This document shows, one piece after another, positions 11,650-23,176 of a DNA stretch of 64,000 nt. A program made the position numbers and the translations under genes. Under the pieces are notes generated by a model that had not been told where the DNA came from, did no database searches, and was given only the letters and a program-made list of their open reading frames with translations. Location of the stretch: positions 1,984,001 to 2,048,000 of the forward strand of contig JANCIK010000002.1 of assembly GCA_028532985.1 (NCBI GenBank), given 5' to 3'. Positions within the stretch are counted from its first letter, which is position 1; the number at the start of each line of letters is the position of its first letter. Source of the stretch: Stropharia rugosoannulata. Taxonomy: Eukaryota; Basidiomycota; Agaricomycetes; Agaricales; Strophariaceae.

Positions 11650-14624
11650 CTACACATCAAACCCACTCGCATACAGCACCCGCCGTCCCTCCTCCGTCAT
11701 CCCGATCATCCGTATGTACCCGCTCCGCCCACTGCTATTGCGCGTCACTCGCCCCCTGCCCCGCCGCTGCCCTGCCTCACGTCGCTCGCCCTCGTCGTCC
11801 GCCGCCACCATCTGCCGCACCAGTGGTATGTAGTCCAGCGCGACCCCGGCATCCTGCCGCGCCCACACCGCCATCGGACACACCTCCCCCAGCACTCGTC
11901 TGTGTCCCTGCCCCATCTCCGCCGCCATCTCGTCGATAGCTTCTGTCGCAAGCCCGTCTTCGCTGGCACTGGCGTCAAACACGTCCCGGAAATGCCTTCG
12001 CGCACCCGCCAATATGTCTTCATGTCGATCATACAGTCCAGTCTGACTCGTGGCCGGCGCGTGGGGATCGTACAAAATAGTGTGCCCGATCTCGTCATTC
12101 TCAGAGGGCTCATAGCTCGCCATCTCCGTCACCTGCCACATCTCAGTACACAAAACGTCAGTATCTAGGGCAAGGTGCGCACCGTAGAGTGGTACGTCGA
12201 GTCCAGATGCAACACGCCATCTAGAAACGACAGTGTCTCGGCGCGCCTATTAGATAACACCTTACCAGCGAATGGCCGATCCGCGCCAATATTATTGGGT
12301 CCGCTCTGTTCTATGTCCTTGAGGCTGTTTGCCGTCGAAGTCAAAACCTGCAGATTATTTATGTCACGACGGAGATCCCAGTTTGGCACTTGCTCCGGTG
12401 ACTGAGGTGCCGTATAGAGTCCGGACACGAGTTCCCGTTGGACGGGACGGCCTTCTGCGGCGCAAAGCCCGCTGAGGTACGACACAGCAATTTCCGGTGC
12501 TGGTCGATTAAAGTAGAGAATATTTTGCAACGGCAACTCCTCTAACGGTATCAAGGAGATATCTACAAGATCCTTGTTAGATGGAAAGACGCATCAAACT
12601 GCTCACTTACCATTGCAAGTGCAGATTACGGGTCGCTTGCACTCTTTGATAATGCGAACAACCGTGGACCAGAAATTGCTGTCTTCTTTATAAAGAATAT
12701 CGACCTCTTCCAGCAAAATCAATGATTGGCGGAAGGAGCGTGTGCTCATCGGTTCCTCGGTCTCCCGCGAAAATTTGAGACTCGAAGCTGAACGCTTTCG
12801 AGGAGAATAGCCTGACCGAGTGTCCTCAATAAGAGGATGAGATGCCTGTTTCTGTTTCTGGAAGAAGGATTTCAACGAGTCTGCATTGTGTCGATTTTGC
12901 AGGACGAGGTGGTTCTTGCCCACTTCGCCGACAAGGTTATCCACGTTGGCACCATTGCGCCTTCCTATACCCGGATAAACTTCAAATACTTCCCAACCCA
13001 ATTCGTCTGCGCAGGCATAGATGGATGCAGTTTTGCCAACTCCATGTGGTCCTACTAGCAGTATTGTGTTGTGTAACTGCCCAAGGTCTGGCTCCTTCGT
13101 TGCTTTAGATGCTTGGGACACAGGAATTGACGAGTCGGGGCAAGCTGACGGAGAGGAGCTTATTGGGGGTGGTGCAGCTAAGAAATCATCGAAGTCGCCC
13201 AGTGATTCGTATGTGACGTTTTCTTCCTCGGACTCTTCGTCGGTTGGCACAATCCAGGAGTCATCTTCTTCATCAGAGTCGAAGCGCGTTTTCTTCCTCT
13301 TCTTATCTACAGCGCGGACAACGCGCGCGCGTTTCAGGTTTCGCTTAGCGGCCTTGTTCTTGCTCGCGTCTTCTCCACTGGCTGGACTTTCATTTGAGAC
13401 TGGGTTGGCATTGTCTTCAAATTGCAATTCAAGAGCTTGAAGCCAATTCCGGAGGTATACGGCACTCTGTTCATTTCCCAGAACTTCTTGTGCACAGGTA
13501 GGTCGCCATTTATCAGTCCAGGGACGCCGCGACTGTAAAGGTTCATCTCGACTATATTCCAAAACTCTTGCAATAGCAGGGTGGTTATCTCTATGCTCCT
13601 GCGGGATATCATTTAAATTAGAATCATAGATAGTATTGGATAATAGATATGCTGGCTTGTCAGGTGTCTGTGATGATGCATCCTCTTTCAAGAAGCTATA
13701 ATCAGAATGCTCAAATGCTTGTTTAGATGAATGGGAAATATCACGGGTAGGAAAGACAGGTTGATATCGCGAAATATGTGTCTGGGTGCCTCGGATATGC
13801 TGCGCATTACGGCTGGGAAATGTAGGTAGTCGTGCTGTGTGCTGTGTGATAGCGGCCTTTTTCAGGAGAGATGAAGACTGTGTAGAAGCCTTGGAATTTG
13901 CGCCAAAGAAGGGGTGAACTGGTTTGCTAGGCCTGGAAGAAGACGGTAGAGGCCTTATAGGAGAAGACTCAATCACAATAGGAGCATCAGCACTCTTCCC
14001 TTCCTGCTTAATTGTCAATTTATTCCCTACTCGAACAGCCTTGACATGTGTAGGCTGTTCGAACATAGCGTCTTCAATAATGATAACAGAAGGACTCCTT
14101 TTGCGCTCTGAGGCTGGAATGCGAACCGCCCGAGGTGTTGGAGAGGAAGTGGGACTATCATCATCTACAAATTGTTTCAGTACGATGGAAGCTGAACAGT
14201 AGGCTGAGGTACCAATAAGGATAGACTTTGGTGAATGCGACACTGGCTCGAGGACTGGCTGTGGTTCCGGGGTATCGTAGATAGTTGTGGGCTCTGACGT
14301 GTTTTGTATCAGCTCTGAAGCTGATGTAGCCGGTTCATCTATAGCCATTGTTGGCGTGCTCTGAGGGAGAGGTTCAACCAATGAAGTGACATCAGATGCA
14401 CTAGCGTCGACAGTTAACCTAGGGCCTTCCGCCGCTGACGGCTGAGCGTTCTTCGAGAAGAAGGCGTCGAAAAGCGTCTTCTGCTTCAAAGATGGTGCAT
14501 CCTATCGACCATCTCAGCCCGCCACTCCAGTTCATAATCTCAATACATGACGTACCGCGAATGCTCCCGCCCTTGTCTTCCGCCGTATAACGGTACCCAC
14601 GCTCTTGTTCTTCTCTGAAGACAT
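11650..14624 (-). CDS. ELG1: ELG1/ATAD5-like PCNA unloader (RFC-like AAA+)
   Basis: Large subunit of the alternative clamp loader that removes PCNA from DNA after replication. 940 residues from four exons: 14556-14624, 12611-14501, 12183-12562 and 11650-12132. The first 23-codon exon supplies MSSEKNKSVGTVIRRKTRAG, followed across a 54-nt intron by a canonical PIP box QKTLFDAFF. Then come a long disordered region, the family sequence WTDKWRPTCAQEVLGNEQS, Walker A GPHGVGKTAS with FEVYPGIGRRNG, and Walker B LILLEEVDIL. Exon 3 adds the lid region with WDLRRDINNLQ. The acidic insert before Walker A is typical of Elg1/ATAD5 rather than Rfc1 or Rad24. The last intron (12133-12182) starts with GTGCGC and was chosen because it restores frame at the usual 50-nt length. 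It is divergent from the JmjC gene. Confidence 0.93.
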
Positions 14625-14949
14625 ACAGGAAATTTTGGCGGGACCAAGACCAGTGGTGGGTGAAAGAAGGAAGCAGAAAGGCGTCGCGTCGCTAACACAC
14701 TGACTCGTTCGGAAGTGGCAGAGCGTGAAAGTGGGCTATTCAGTGCGGACGCGTCTCAATTTGCTGATCAGTAAGTCACGCTTCGCGTGGCATAGCGCGT
14801 CGGCGCGTCCCCCCGGCCCGCATCTTCGTTCCACTAAACTAGTGTGACCGGTGACCGTCTACTACACACCTGCTTGATCTTGTTACCTTCTTCACATACA
14901 TACCTGAAAGCCCCGCTAGTCAGTAATCTGCCTCTGCTCTCGGAGCCCG
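14625..14949. promoter_or_regulatory. Divergent promoter region ELG1 / JMJD7-like
   Basis: The 325 bp between the two start codons must serve both genes. It is GC-rich in the middle and shows no TATA box that I can recognise. Confidence 0.5.
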
Positions 14950-16321
14950 ATGGAGCATAATTTTGTTGGCGCTGTGCGGAAGCTTTCCGCTGAGTATCGC
15001 GGTAATCACTAATCCTCTGAATATTTACACAAGCTAAAGAAAGCTAATGTGCCAGATTTGAATGGAGAAGCTATTGAAATACTTGAGGAACCACCTTCTG
15101 CTCTCGAATTCTCTCGACTAGCTCACATATCGCGCCCTGTAATCATCAAAGGTGACTTGGCCTTCAACAGACTTCTTCGTTGAGTCTTCACCTCATGGCC
15201 TACAATGTTCAGGCTTCGAGGTACCTGCACTCAGGCGCTGGACCAGAGAGTATCTTACTGAAAAAATGGGGGATAAGCCCATATCTATTGCAGTGACACC
15301 GAACGGGTACAGCTCTTGTCCGCATCAGTTCGCGCGATATCATCTCAGTATATCTGTAGATGTGCGGACGCCGTAACTGCCGCCGCAGATGGTCGCCTTT
15401 ATTTCGTGGAACCAGTCAGTGAGAAAATGACAATGAAACAGCTTTTACACAATCTCGAGAATGGTATGTCCTCAAGCTGTGTTTCGCTTCGACTCATCTT
15501 GAAATCTCCGCCAAGGAAGGACCCCTACCGACATTTGCTATCTTCAGTCACAAAATGGCAACCTATACTCATCTAGTGAGAGTCAAAGTGAATTTGAGCC
15601 TTTGAAGGCTGACGTACCGTCGGAAATTTCTTGGTGCAGCAATGCACTAGGTATTTGTTTCCATCATGTCTGGCGACATCTGAGCTCATCTATCGTAACA
15701 CCCAGGACAAAAGCCAGATGCCGTTAATCTCTGGATTGGAAATGAGCAGAGTGTGACAAGTATTCACAGTGGTTCGCTCGTCGCATCGTCCATGTTTAAA
15801 TCTGTCAGTGACACTTCTTATTCTCAGATCCGTATGAAAACATCTACACCGTCGTACAAGGAGAAAAGCACTTTTTTCTTCTCCCACCAACAGATTCATG
15901 GTGCCTACAAGGTGATCTATAGCAAAAAATTATCAACGAGTATCCTAATGCTACTACAAAAGAACGTTCGTATCCGCATGCAATTTACGCTCGCGATCCT
16001 TCAACAGGTCGTCTTGAAATGACGTCTTCAGTCGAGGAAGGGACGACTGTTCGTTGGTCGTCAATCACTGACCCAGAAAAAGAGGGAGCTCTACCAAAGG
16101 AAGTATCACCAATTCGAGTAACCCTTCGTGCAGGGGAAACTTTATACCTTCCTGTCGGTTGGTGGCATTATGTACGCCAGTCAGGCTTAACAGTCGCGCT
16201 CAACTGGTGGTATGATGCAGAACTGCGAGGCACGTCGTGGGTGTTGCTTAATTTTTTAAGAAACCCTACAAGTATATTACCTACTGGAAATGAAGACAAC
16301 TCTGGTTTACTGGAGAATTGA
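14950..16321 (+). CDS. JmjC-domain hydroxylase, JMJD7-like
   Basis: A Fe(II)/2-oxoglutarate-dependent JmjC oxygenase of 329 residues. Eight exons: 14950-15001, 15056-15151, 15213-15306, 15360-15463, 15516-15650, 15706-15771, 15828-15911 and 15963-16321; all phases match and introns are 50-60 nt. The iron-binding HxD pair is in SIHSDPYENIYTVVQGEKHF, the 2-oxoglutarate lysine is probably in GEKHFFLLPP, and the distal His is in GWWHYVRQSG. The N-terminal sequence ISRPVIIKGF and the small size, with no PHD or zinc finger, fit JMJD7 (which hydroxylates lysine in DRG GTPases) better than histone demethylases. The intron at 15912-15962 hides an in-frame TAG and has a clear branch site (CTAATGC). Subfamily assignment is by layout only. 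Confidence 0.88.
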
Positions 16322-16588
16322 TCAAGACAGAACCACTCCAGTAAACAGTTTTTTAACTTGTTTGTTTTGAGTTGAAAACCGACTTAAGAATTGCTTAAGA
16401 ACAACTGTTAGCATATCAAGTTAGCGTTGCAGCGTAAATACTAATATCGGGCCGGCATCCCCGCCAACTTTCGTCGTCACAGGTTGTCACATCACAAGGA
16501 GTTCTACACTCGCGACGACGACAAATCACGATTGAAAAACCAACGAGTGTACTATTTCCTTACTCCCTACTTCATCTCCTCACACATT

Positions 16589-17313
16589 ATGGGCAAAGAT
16601 AAATCGGAAAAGAAGAGGAAGGAAGTAGAGGAAGATATTGAGATGGAGGACGGCGCCACGGAGAATGTATGCCTATCCAGCCCTTTTCGATCAACTGTTT
16701 TCACAAATCACTCTTTGACAGTCACCTGAAAAGGCTAAAAAAGAGGAAGCAACTACAGTCCCTGTAGAGGATCTTTCTCCTCTCGCCCATCCTCTTGCCC
16801 AAAAGAAGTTAGTCAAGAAGCTGCACAAGACAATCAAAAAAGGTGCGTTACTTCCTCAGCCTGGCCTTGTTTGTTGGTTAGTAACTGCATTTTCTCTCAT
16901 AGCGTCCAAGGCGCGTCAGGTCAAGCGTGGGGTTAAGGAAGTTGTGAAGGGGATCAGGAAGGGAGAGAAAGGGTGAGTTTTGTTTGTTTCCTTTCCATTC
17001 CTCTAGTCACGTTCTGACATCTTGCAGACTGCTTGTCCTTGCTGCCGACATCAACCCCATCGACATTATTTCACATTTGCCTATACTGAGCGAAGAGAAC
17101 CAAATCCCCTACATTTTCGTTGCCTCGAAGGAGGATCTTGGTCATGCAAGCTCAACAAAGCGGCCGACAAGCTGTGTGATGGTATGTCCAAACCAGAAGC
17201 GCAAAACCAAGCGCAAGGAGGGTGAGGTCGCCGACAAGGATGATGATTATACGGAGTTGTATCAGGAGTGCTACCGAGAGGTAGAAAAATTAAACACTGC
17301 AGTTGTTTTCTAG
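16589..17313 (+). CDS. NHP2: H/ACA snoRNP protein NHP2
   Basis: L7Ae-family RNA-binding core protein of H/ACA ribonucleoproteins, which guide rRNA pseudouridylation in the nucleolus and stabilise telomerase RNA in some organisms. 184 residues from four exons: 16589-16666, 16722-16842, 16903-16972 and 17028-17313. After a charged N-terminal tail comes the L7Ae fold, including VKRGVKEVVKGIRKGEKGLL, LAADINPIDIISHLPILSEE and IPYIFVASKEDLGHASSTKR. The last two are diagnostic of NHP2 within the L7Ae family. Length is slightly above yeast NHP2 because of the lysine/glutamate-rich start and a KRKEGE insert near the end. Identification is firm. Confidence 0.96.
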
Positions 17314-17564
17314 GTTGAAGCGTGGCGCTGTATTATTTTATTCCCTTATTCCAATCTTTCCATTCACTGCGCACATATCATTTAATTCAGCGGGTAAGAA
17401 TCTGGAATCTCACTCGCTGTAAACAATTTCATGCAAATGGAATGATCAAGGCGTCTTTCGCACGAGGTTTCCCAGGTTTTTGATGCACCCAAAATTATAA
17501 CACCGGGTTCACGCTTTCCCATTGCTACTGCTCAGCTTCCACGTATCCATTACTTTCTGACCCT

Positions 17565-19379
17565 ATGCCTGCTCCTAAAACAAAGACCTCTGCTGCCCAC
17601 ACTAACGGGTCAGCCAAAGGCAAAGGACCTTCAACCAGTGGCACTGCTACACCTCTTTCTTCGACCGCTGACAAGGACACGTCGGAGCAGCTAGCCGCAT
17701 ACGCTGGTGGCAAACCCGACAAGAAAATCTACGACGCCGAACAAACAAGAATAAAGGCTGAAATTGACGCTCTGCAACTCAAACTGGCGAGTCCCTGAAA
17801 GCTTTCTTCTATAACTTTAGCTTCAATAATAACGTACATGCTGTATACAGTCCACCGTCCGCGATAAAATATCACTCGCCACCAAATCTGGTACAGGGAA
17901 TGACCGAAGAAATGCTCTTCGCGCCGAGCTCGATACTATCCGAGACAAACAATCGACGGGCAAGAATTCCAGGGGCAAAATTCAGGAGCAAATCGACGTT
18001 CTTCAGGAGTCTCTGTCTAAGAAGGTTGGGCGTGTGGTGCCTGCAGACTTATTTATATGCTGACTAATGTAATAAAGAGGAAAGATCTGCAAGCTGCAAA
18101 GGCTAAAATTCCCTTCAAGACTGTCGCCGAAGTCGACGCGCGTATCAAGTACGTCTTCGCACTACACTTACTTCTTTGAACTGTTCTAATTCTAATGCAT
18201 AAATTTAGGGATCTTGAGACAGGCGTAGAGTCTGGCAACTTGAAGTTGGCTGAAGAGAAACGCGCCCTCCAGGAGATCAGCACGAACAAGAAGAATCGTC
18301 GACTTATAGAGGGTTTCGCCGCGGAGCAGGCCGCTCTAGACGCGGACGGCGAGAAACTGGCAGCACTCAAAGCCGAGCGCGACGATCCCGAGACCAAAGC
18401 CTTGTCCGACCGCTATACCGCCATCAAAACTGAGCTGGCTGCTTTGAAGGAGGAGAGCGATGAGGCGTACGCTGGACGTGCCAAACTTTTCGACGAGCGC
18501 GATAACATTCAGGCACAACTCAATGCTCTCTTCTCTGAGAAACGCGAGTCAGCTCAGCGGTTCCGCGAAGCCAACGACCGCTTCTATACCAAACTGAATG
18601 AGGACCGCGCCAGGCGCGCAGAAAGGGCCCGGGCTCAACGCGTTGCTGATGAAGCGGCCAAGAAGAAGGACATCGCTGAGCGACTGTTGGAGGAAGCCCA
18701 AGTTCCCGCATTCCAAGCGCAGATCGAGGACTGCCAGACTCTCATTGACTTCTTCTCAGGAAAGCCAACGACGACTTCGCTGACGACAGGTTCACTCTTA
18801 CCTAAGGGTGAACTCACTGGCGTGCCCAAACTCGAGATACGTAAGGTTGAGGATGCACCTGAAGGCGCTGTCATCCGGAAAAAGAAGGGTGAAGAGGAGG
18901 AGAACTACTTCGTCGCCAGCAAGGCCAAAGGTAAAGGGCAGAAGGGCCCTAAGGCTAACGGTAGCAAACCGAAAGCTTCTCCTGAAGTTGCTCCGGCAAC
19001 ACCCCAACCCGCTGCCCTCAACGTTCCCCTTGCGACCCTCTCCGCTCTGCTGGCGCTATCAATCCCTCCACCGGCATCCCATACTGACGTACCCCGCCTG
19101 ATTGAAGACCTGAATACCAAGAAGTCGTGGTTCGAAGCAAATCAGGGTCGTGAAACGGCTGCTAATATTGCCAAGGCTGAGGCGGAGATCCAGCGCTTGA
19201 CGAAAAACGATGCATCTAATGACGATGTTGTCCCACCTAACGGGACAGGCGAGAACCCTCCGGAACCAGCACCTACACCGCAGGCTGACGGTGTACCTGC
19301 TGTCCCCGTTCCCAGTGAACAAGTAATTGATAAGCTGGAGGAGGTTCAAGAAGTCGAAGCAGAGTCAGCATCGTCTTAA
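17565..19379 (+). CDS. BFR1: BFR1-like polysome/mRNP coiled-coil protein
   Basis: A 545-residue, almost fully helical protein from four exons: 17565-17786, 17851-18024, 18078-18148 and 18209-19379. The first intron (17787-17850) starts with GC, not GT; only this choice keeps frame and joins DALQLKL to STVRDKIS. Long charged heptad stretches run from about residue 55 to 300 (for example DLETGVESGNLKLAEEKRAL), followed by QIEDCQTLIDFFSGK and a Pro/Ala-rich tail. Yeast Bfr1 binds mRNA on ER-bound polysomes and affects nuclear segregation and brefeldin A resistance. Extent, coiled coil and the position of the DFFSGK segment match the Bfr1 family. Fairly sure of family; role is from yeast. Confidence 0.88.
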
Positions 19380-19748
19380 AATGCTAATACTTAGTAGTAC
19401 TCGGAAATTCATCTTATCTGTTCTTGGATCACAGCCTAGCTAACATTTAATTCACATTGCCCCATCATATAAAGGAATGACTGCTTTTAAATTAAATAAA
19501 CAAAAGATTTCGAACGCTAAGCAAGTATCAAGAATAAATCCGCAAAAGGAGTACTAATCGTTGTACAGCAAATTAAGAAAGTAGATAAACGAAAAGAAAC
19601 AGGCACAGGCAAAATCGATACAGCGTTATTCAGGCTATTATGTATGAAACAAGGGGTGGCAGTAGTAAACAGCGCGCACTAGTTAACAAGAAATTGTACG
19701 AAGGAACATAGTCTCTCAACCCAAGAAAGAAAAAGGGAATGTTCAACA
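19380..19748. other. Convergent intergenic region
   Basis: 369 bp, AT-rich, between the BFR1 and RFX stops. It contains both 3' UTRs; no further feature seen. Confidence 0.5.
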
Positions 19749-22700
19749 TTATGCAGAAGGTTGTTCCGATTTTACAGGTTCTGAATCATGGTCTCCTTCA
19801 CTGGCTGGTGTGACGGGAGCGCTCATTCCGAGGTCCTGTGAGAATGGAACGTCGAACGCGCCATTGGATCCCGTGAAGTCAGAAAAAGAGAGTCCGCTTT
19901 GATGGGCAGAACCTAGGGCATCCTCCTGCGCAGACGTAGCGTCCATGTATGACATCGAGCCATATGCATCAGGCCCAAAAGATGCAGCATGATCCAAAGA
20001 ACTTGAGCCGTACGAATCGTGCTGAAGGGCGGCGAGCATGCTCGAAGTTGTCGGCGTGTGAGCCATCATCTGAGAACGAGAATCGAGACCACCAAAACTG
20101 TCCTGGCCAGCCATGGGAGACAGGGAGAAAAATTGCTGCTGCATGACCGGCTCAACGGAAGCGGCTACAGAATTGGTAGAAAGCGCGACGCTCCTGAGAA
20201 CGTTGACTGCAATCCAGTCACTAAAAAGGAAAAGAAGAGGAACGAATCAAATGACTGTCAAAGATGTGGCTGTTCGTATCAAACAACTTACTCGAGGAAA
20301 AGTTTCAGTATCTGGAATGCACCGAATGCCGGATCGCTGCGGATTGTCTGTTTCGGGTGAGTATACGAAGTGGAGGTATTGCTGACTAGTCAGACTCACC
20401 AGGTCTCTCATTACTTGACTTGTAACATATCCCCATCTAATAAGAACACTACGAGAGCTCATAGTTCCCCTTTCTTCCTGTCCGTGAGTAGCGCGGCTGC
20501 TACCCATCAGTCGTTCGCAACATTTGTCAGCCCAGCTCATAACTTCGCGTACGGGTTCGCTAGTCTTGGAAAGGCTGTCCAAAATGGCCACGAATTCAAC
20601 TTCCAGCAGCTGAACCAAATCTTCATGGCGGCAGTTACATACGAGCGCCGACTGGTTGCGAACTGATTCAAAATCGACTTTTTGCCAGGATCTGCGCATC
20701 TCGACTAGCTGTTTTTGGTTTGTGAGCACCGTGTTTAGCGCCTGGGTGACTTGATAGATGTCCAAGAATCGCACTTAAAAATAATCAATCAGCGACAGCA
20801 CTGTGAAACGAGATACGAGAATGATGATCTTACAAACAAGATGACCGAAGCGAGCACCTAACTCCACCTTTGGTTCAACGAATGTATTACCATAATTTTC
20901 TAAGGCCATAAGCAGGATTTTCTCCATTTTAAGGGCGAGCTGGCGGAGGCTAGACAAAGATGTTGCAGCTATCGGGGACAACATCTGGGAACGAAGGATT
21001 TCCAAAATTTCCTTAAGTAACCATCAGTGCCTGTCTTGAAAAGAGAGAGAGAGAGCTTCCATACATCATATACAATGGCGTCCGCGCGCGCCATGAGCCC
21101 GGCGATAGCTGGTGCATGAACGATTTCACGATGTACACCATTTAAGTTCATCCAGAACGTGCGTAAATGCATCTCGAACTGATCGAAGCGGAAAGACCTA
21201 ACACTTTCAAGGAGAGCGTCTAGATGGTCCTGGAACCATCCCCAGACTTCTCTTGCAGCCATGCCATGTGAAGACGTCGAGTTTGCGACAGCATCTTCGA
21301 TCGATGGAAAATGGGGGAGGAGGCGAACAGACATGGTCTGCTGAGGAGAAAGATATGAGCTGCTGCTCGCCGTGGGCGGCGAATGAGCTTGGAGGGTCAT
21401 ATTCTCCTGTTGAGGATGTCTCCTGATAGACGCATGAGGAGGGAAAGTGCCGGAAGGACGTCCCGCAGACTGAACTTGTGACAAAAGAGTAGAAGCTGTA
21501 GGTGTCTTATCGCTGAGGTCGTCAGTGAAACTCTTGTTAATATCTCCAGAAATCGTCAATGAGTTGCGCTTCGAGCCGGATGCAGAGTTGTTGCCCTCGG
21601 AATCGTCCTCGTCGTCATCATCAGATCTGTCTTCGTTCCTGCCAGCCGCTTCAGCACGCTCATTGCTGAGACGAGCGGCGTTGACAGAGGCCTGAGCTGC
21701 AGTGTTGTTCGATTTGTGGATGTACTCCTGAAGCCATTCTGCCTCGGCAGATGTGGCTGGCCTGATACCGCAATCTAAAAAGGGAAACGGTTAGACGGCG
21801 TGTGGCCCCTGAGAATGGACCCAGAGTAGACGTACAATGATATTTGCTGTTTCCCCTCACACCCAGGCGCCGTGTCTTAATCGTAGGGAAGCAGAGGCGG
21901 ATAGCCTTGCCCAAAGTAGCGGTGTTGATGTGTGGGATGCCATACTGGTCGCACACCCTGCGATACGAAAAGTACAAGCCCTGTCGAGGGACATTACCAT
22001 CAGGGTACGGGGCGTAATTGGCACTCAGCCTGTTGAGATCAAATGTTAGTCACAGGACCATGTAATGTTACTTTTTAGCGTCAACAATAGAAGTACGTAC
22101 CAAGCTTGCACAAAAATCTGCTTCGCCCTATCGGAGGCGCTGGTCGTAGTGGCCGCACGGACATTGGCAGCCAGTTTTTCCAATGTGTGATCAGAAGAAA
22201 GAGACATGCGACCGAAAGCCCCTGTCGTGTGAAGTGCGTCCTGGCTAGGGGCCATAGTAGATGCACCCCCGAACATCGGCTGCTGATAGTCCTGCGTTGA
22301 GTTGTGCAGATACATGGAGATGTCGTCCGTCTCGCTGGAGGACGAGTGGACGCTGTCGGTATCGCGCGGGTAGGGCGACGCGGCGACGCGGGCACGGCTG
22401 TGGCTCGGCCGGAGAGGGCCCTTGAGCGCAGGATTGGTGATGTTGGGGTTTGGGGGCGACTGATGGGCAAACATTAGCCCGGGCACGAGGGGTGAAAAAA
22501 GGGGGGTGAGGTGTACGTACCGGATCGCTGTGCATGAAGCCCTGATGACCGAGATGGTAGGATGCTCTGTAAAGATCCTCCGGGGACGGGCCCATTCCGG
22601 GCTGCATCCTGCCTAGACCGCTGTGGGAGGACTGAGGACGGGAGTGGGAAGAGTGGGTCGAATTTGAAGAGACCGAATTTGAGCGGGAATGGTTGGGGTG

Positions 22701-22763
22701 CGGGGGCAGAAAATCAAGCGGGGGCATGTTGGAGGGCAGCATCTGCATGTTGAGGGCGGCCAT
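19749..22763 (-). CDS. RFX-family winged-helix transcription factor
   Basis: An 861-residue DNA-binding regulator from eight exons: 22521-22763, 22101-22459, 21836-22029, 21065-21774, 20834-21011, 20400-20773, 20292-20347 and 19749-20220. The RFX DNA-binding domain runs at about residues 190-275. It contains FVQAWLSANYAPYPDGNVPR, LYFSYRRVCDQYGIPHINTA and IKTRRLGVRGNSKYHYCGIR, the last being the DNA-recognition wing. Two introns interrupt it. The region after it, with VWGWFQDHLDALLESVRSF and RFLDIYQVTQAL, corresponds to the extended dimerisation domain. The C-terminus is Ser/Gly/Met-rich. Fungal RFX proteins (Crt1, RfxA, Sak1) control DNA-damage response, cell cycle and morphogenesis; which applies here is unknown. 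A pyrimidine-rich stretch ending CTAG lies directly before the ATG and may be a 5' UTR splice acceptor. Confidence 0.94.
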
Positions 22764-23176
22764 GGGCTAGAGAGAGAAAAAAAATGCGGGGAAAAGAAAG
22801 GACGGTGGTGCTCCTGGACGGAGGGACGCGGACCAGCCGGCAGAGTTAATGAGAGACGAGGAAAGAGACGGAGAGGAAGAAAAAAGGACGGTGCAGAACG
22901 AAGGGGAGACTGCACAGCGTGAATGCGGAACGAAAGGCGCAGAACTTCAACTCTCCCGCCGACTTGATAATTAGCGGATGGCGGTTTGGGGTCGGAATGA
23001 AGGTTGGTTACCAGATCACCACAAGTGTAGTCAAGACAACAACATGTCTCTTTAATTCTTATTCTCACTTTCTACTTTCCCACATTCCATTATCATCTGA
23101 CATATCATAAAAAGTTCATCACGTATGCGCCCCGAAATGCCCAATGCCCATCCCATGCATATCCCCTTTCTCTCGT
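22764..23176. other. RFX upstream region
   Basis: 413 bp between the RFX start and the PPN1 stop, both on the minus strand. Purine-rich on the plus strand near 22780-22920. No gene or element recognised. Confidence 0.45.

Noticed and set aside
11109..11939. Long plus-strand ORFs opposite the bHLH and ELG1 genes
   Set aside because: Gly/Arg-rich and Pro/Ser-rich translations are antisense shadows of GC-rich coding exons.
12133..12260. Alternative ELG1 intron using GTAAGG at about 12263
   Set aside because: A strong-looking donor with an acceptor 45 nt on, but the phases do not match downstream, while the 12133-12182 intron does.
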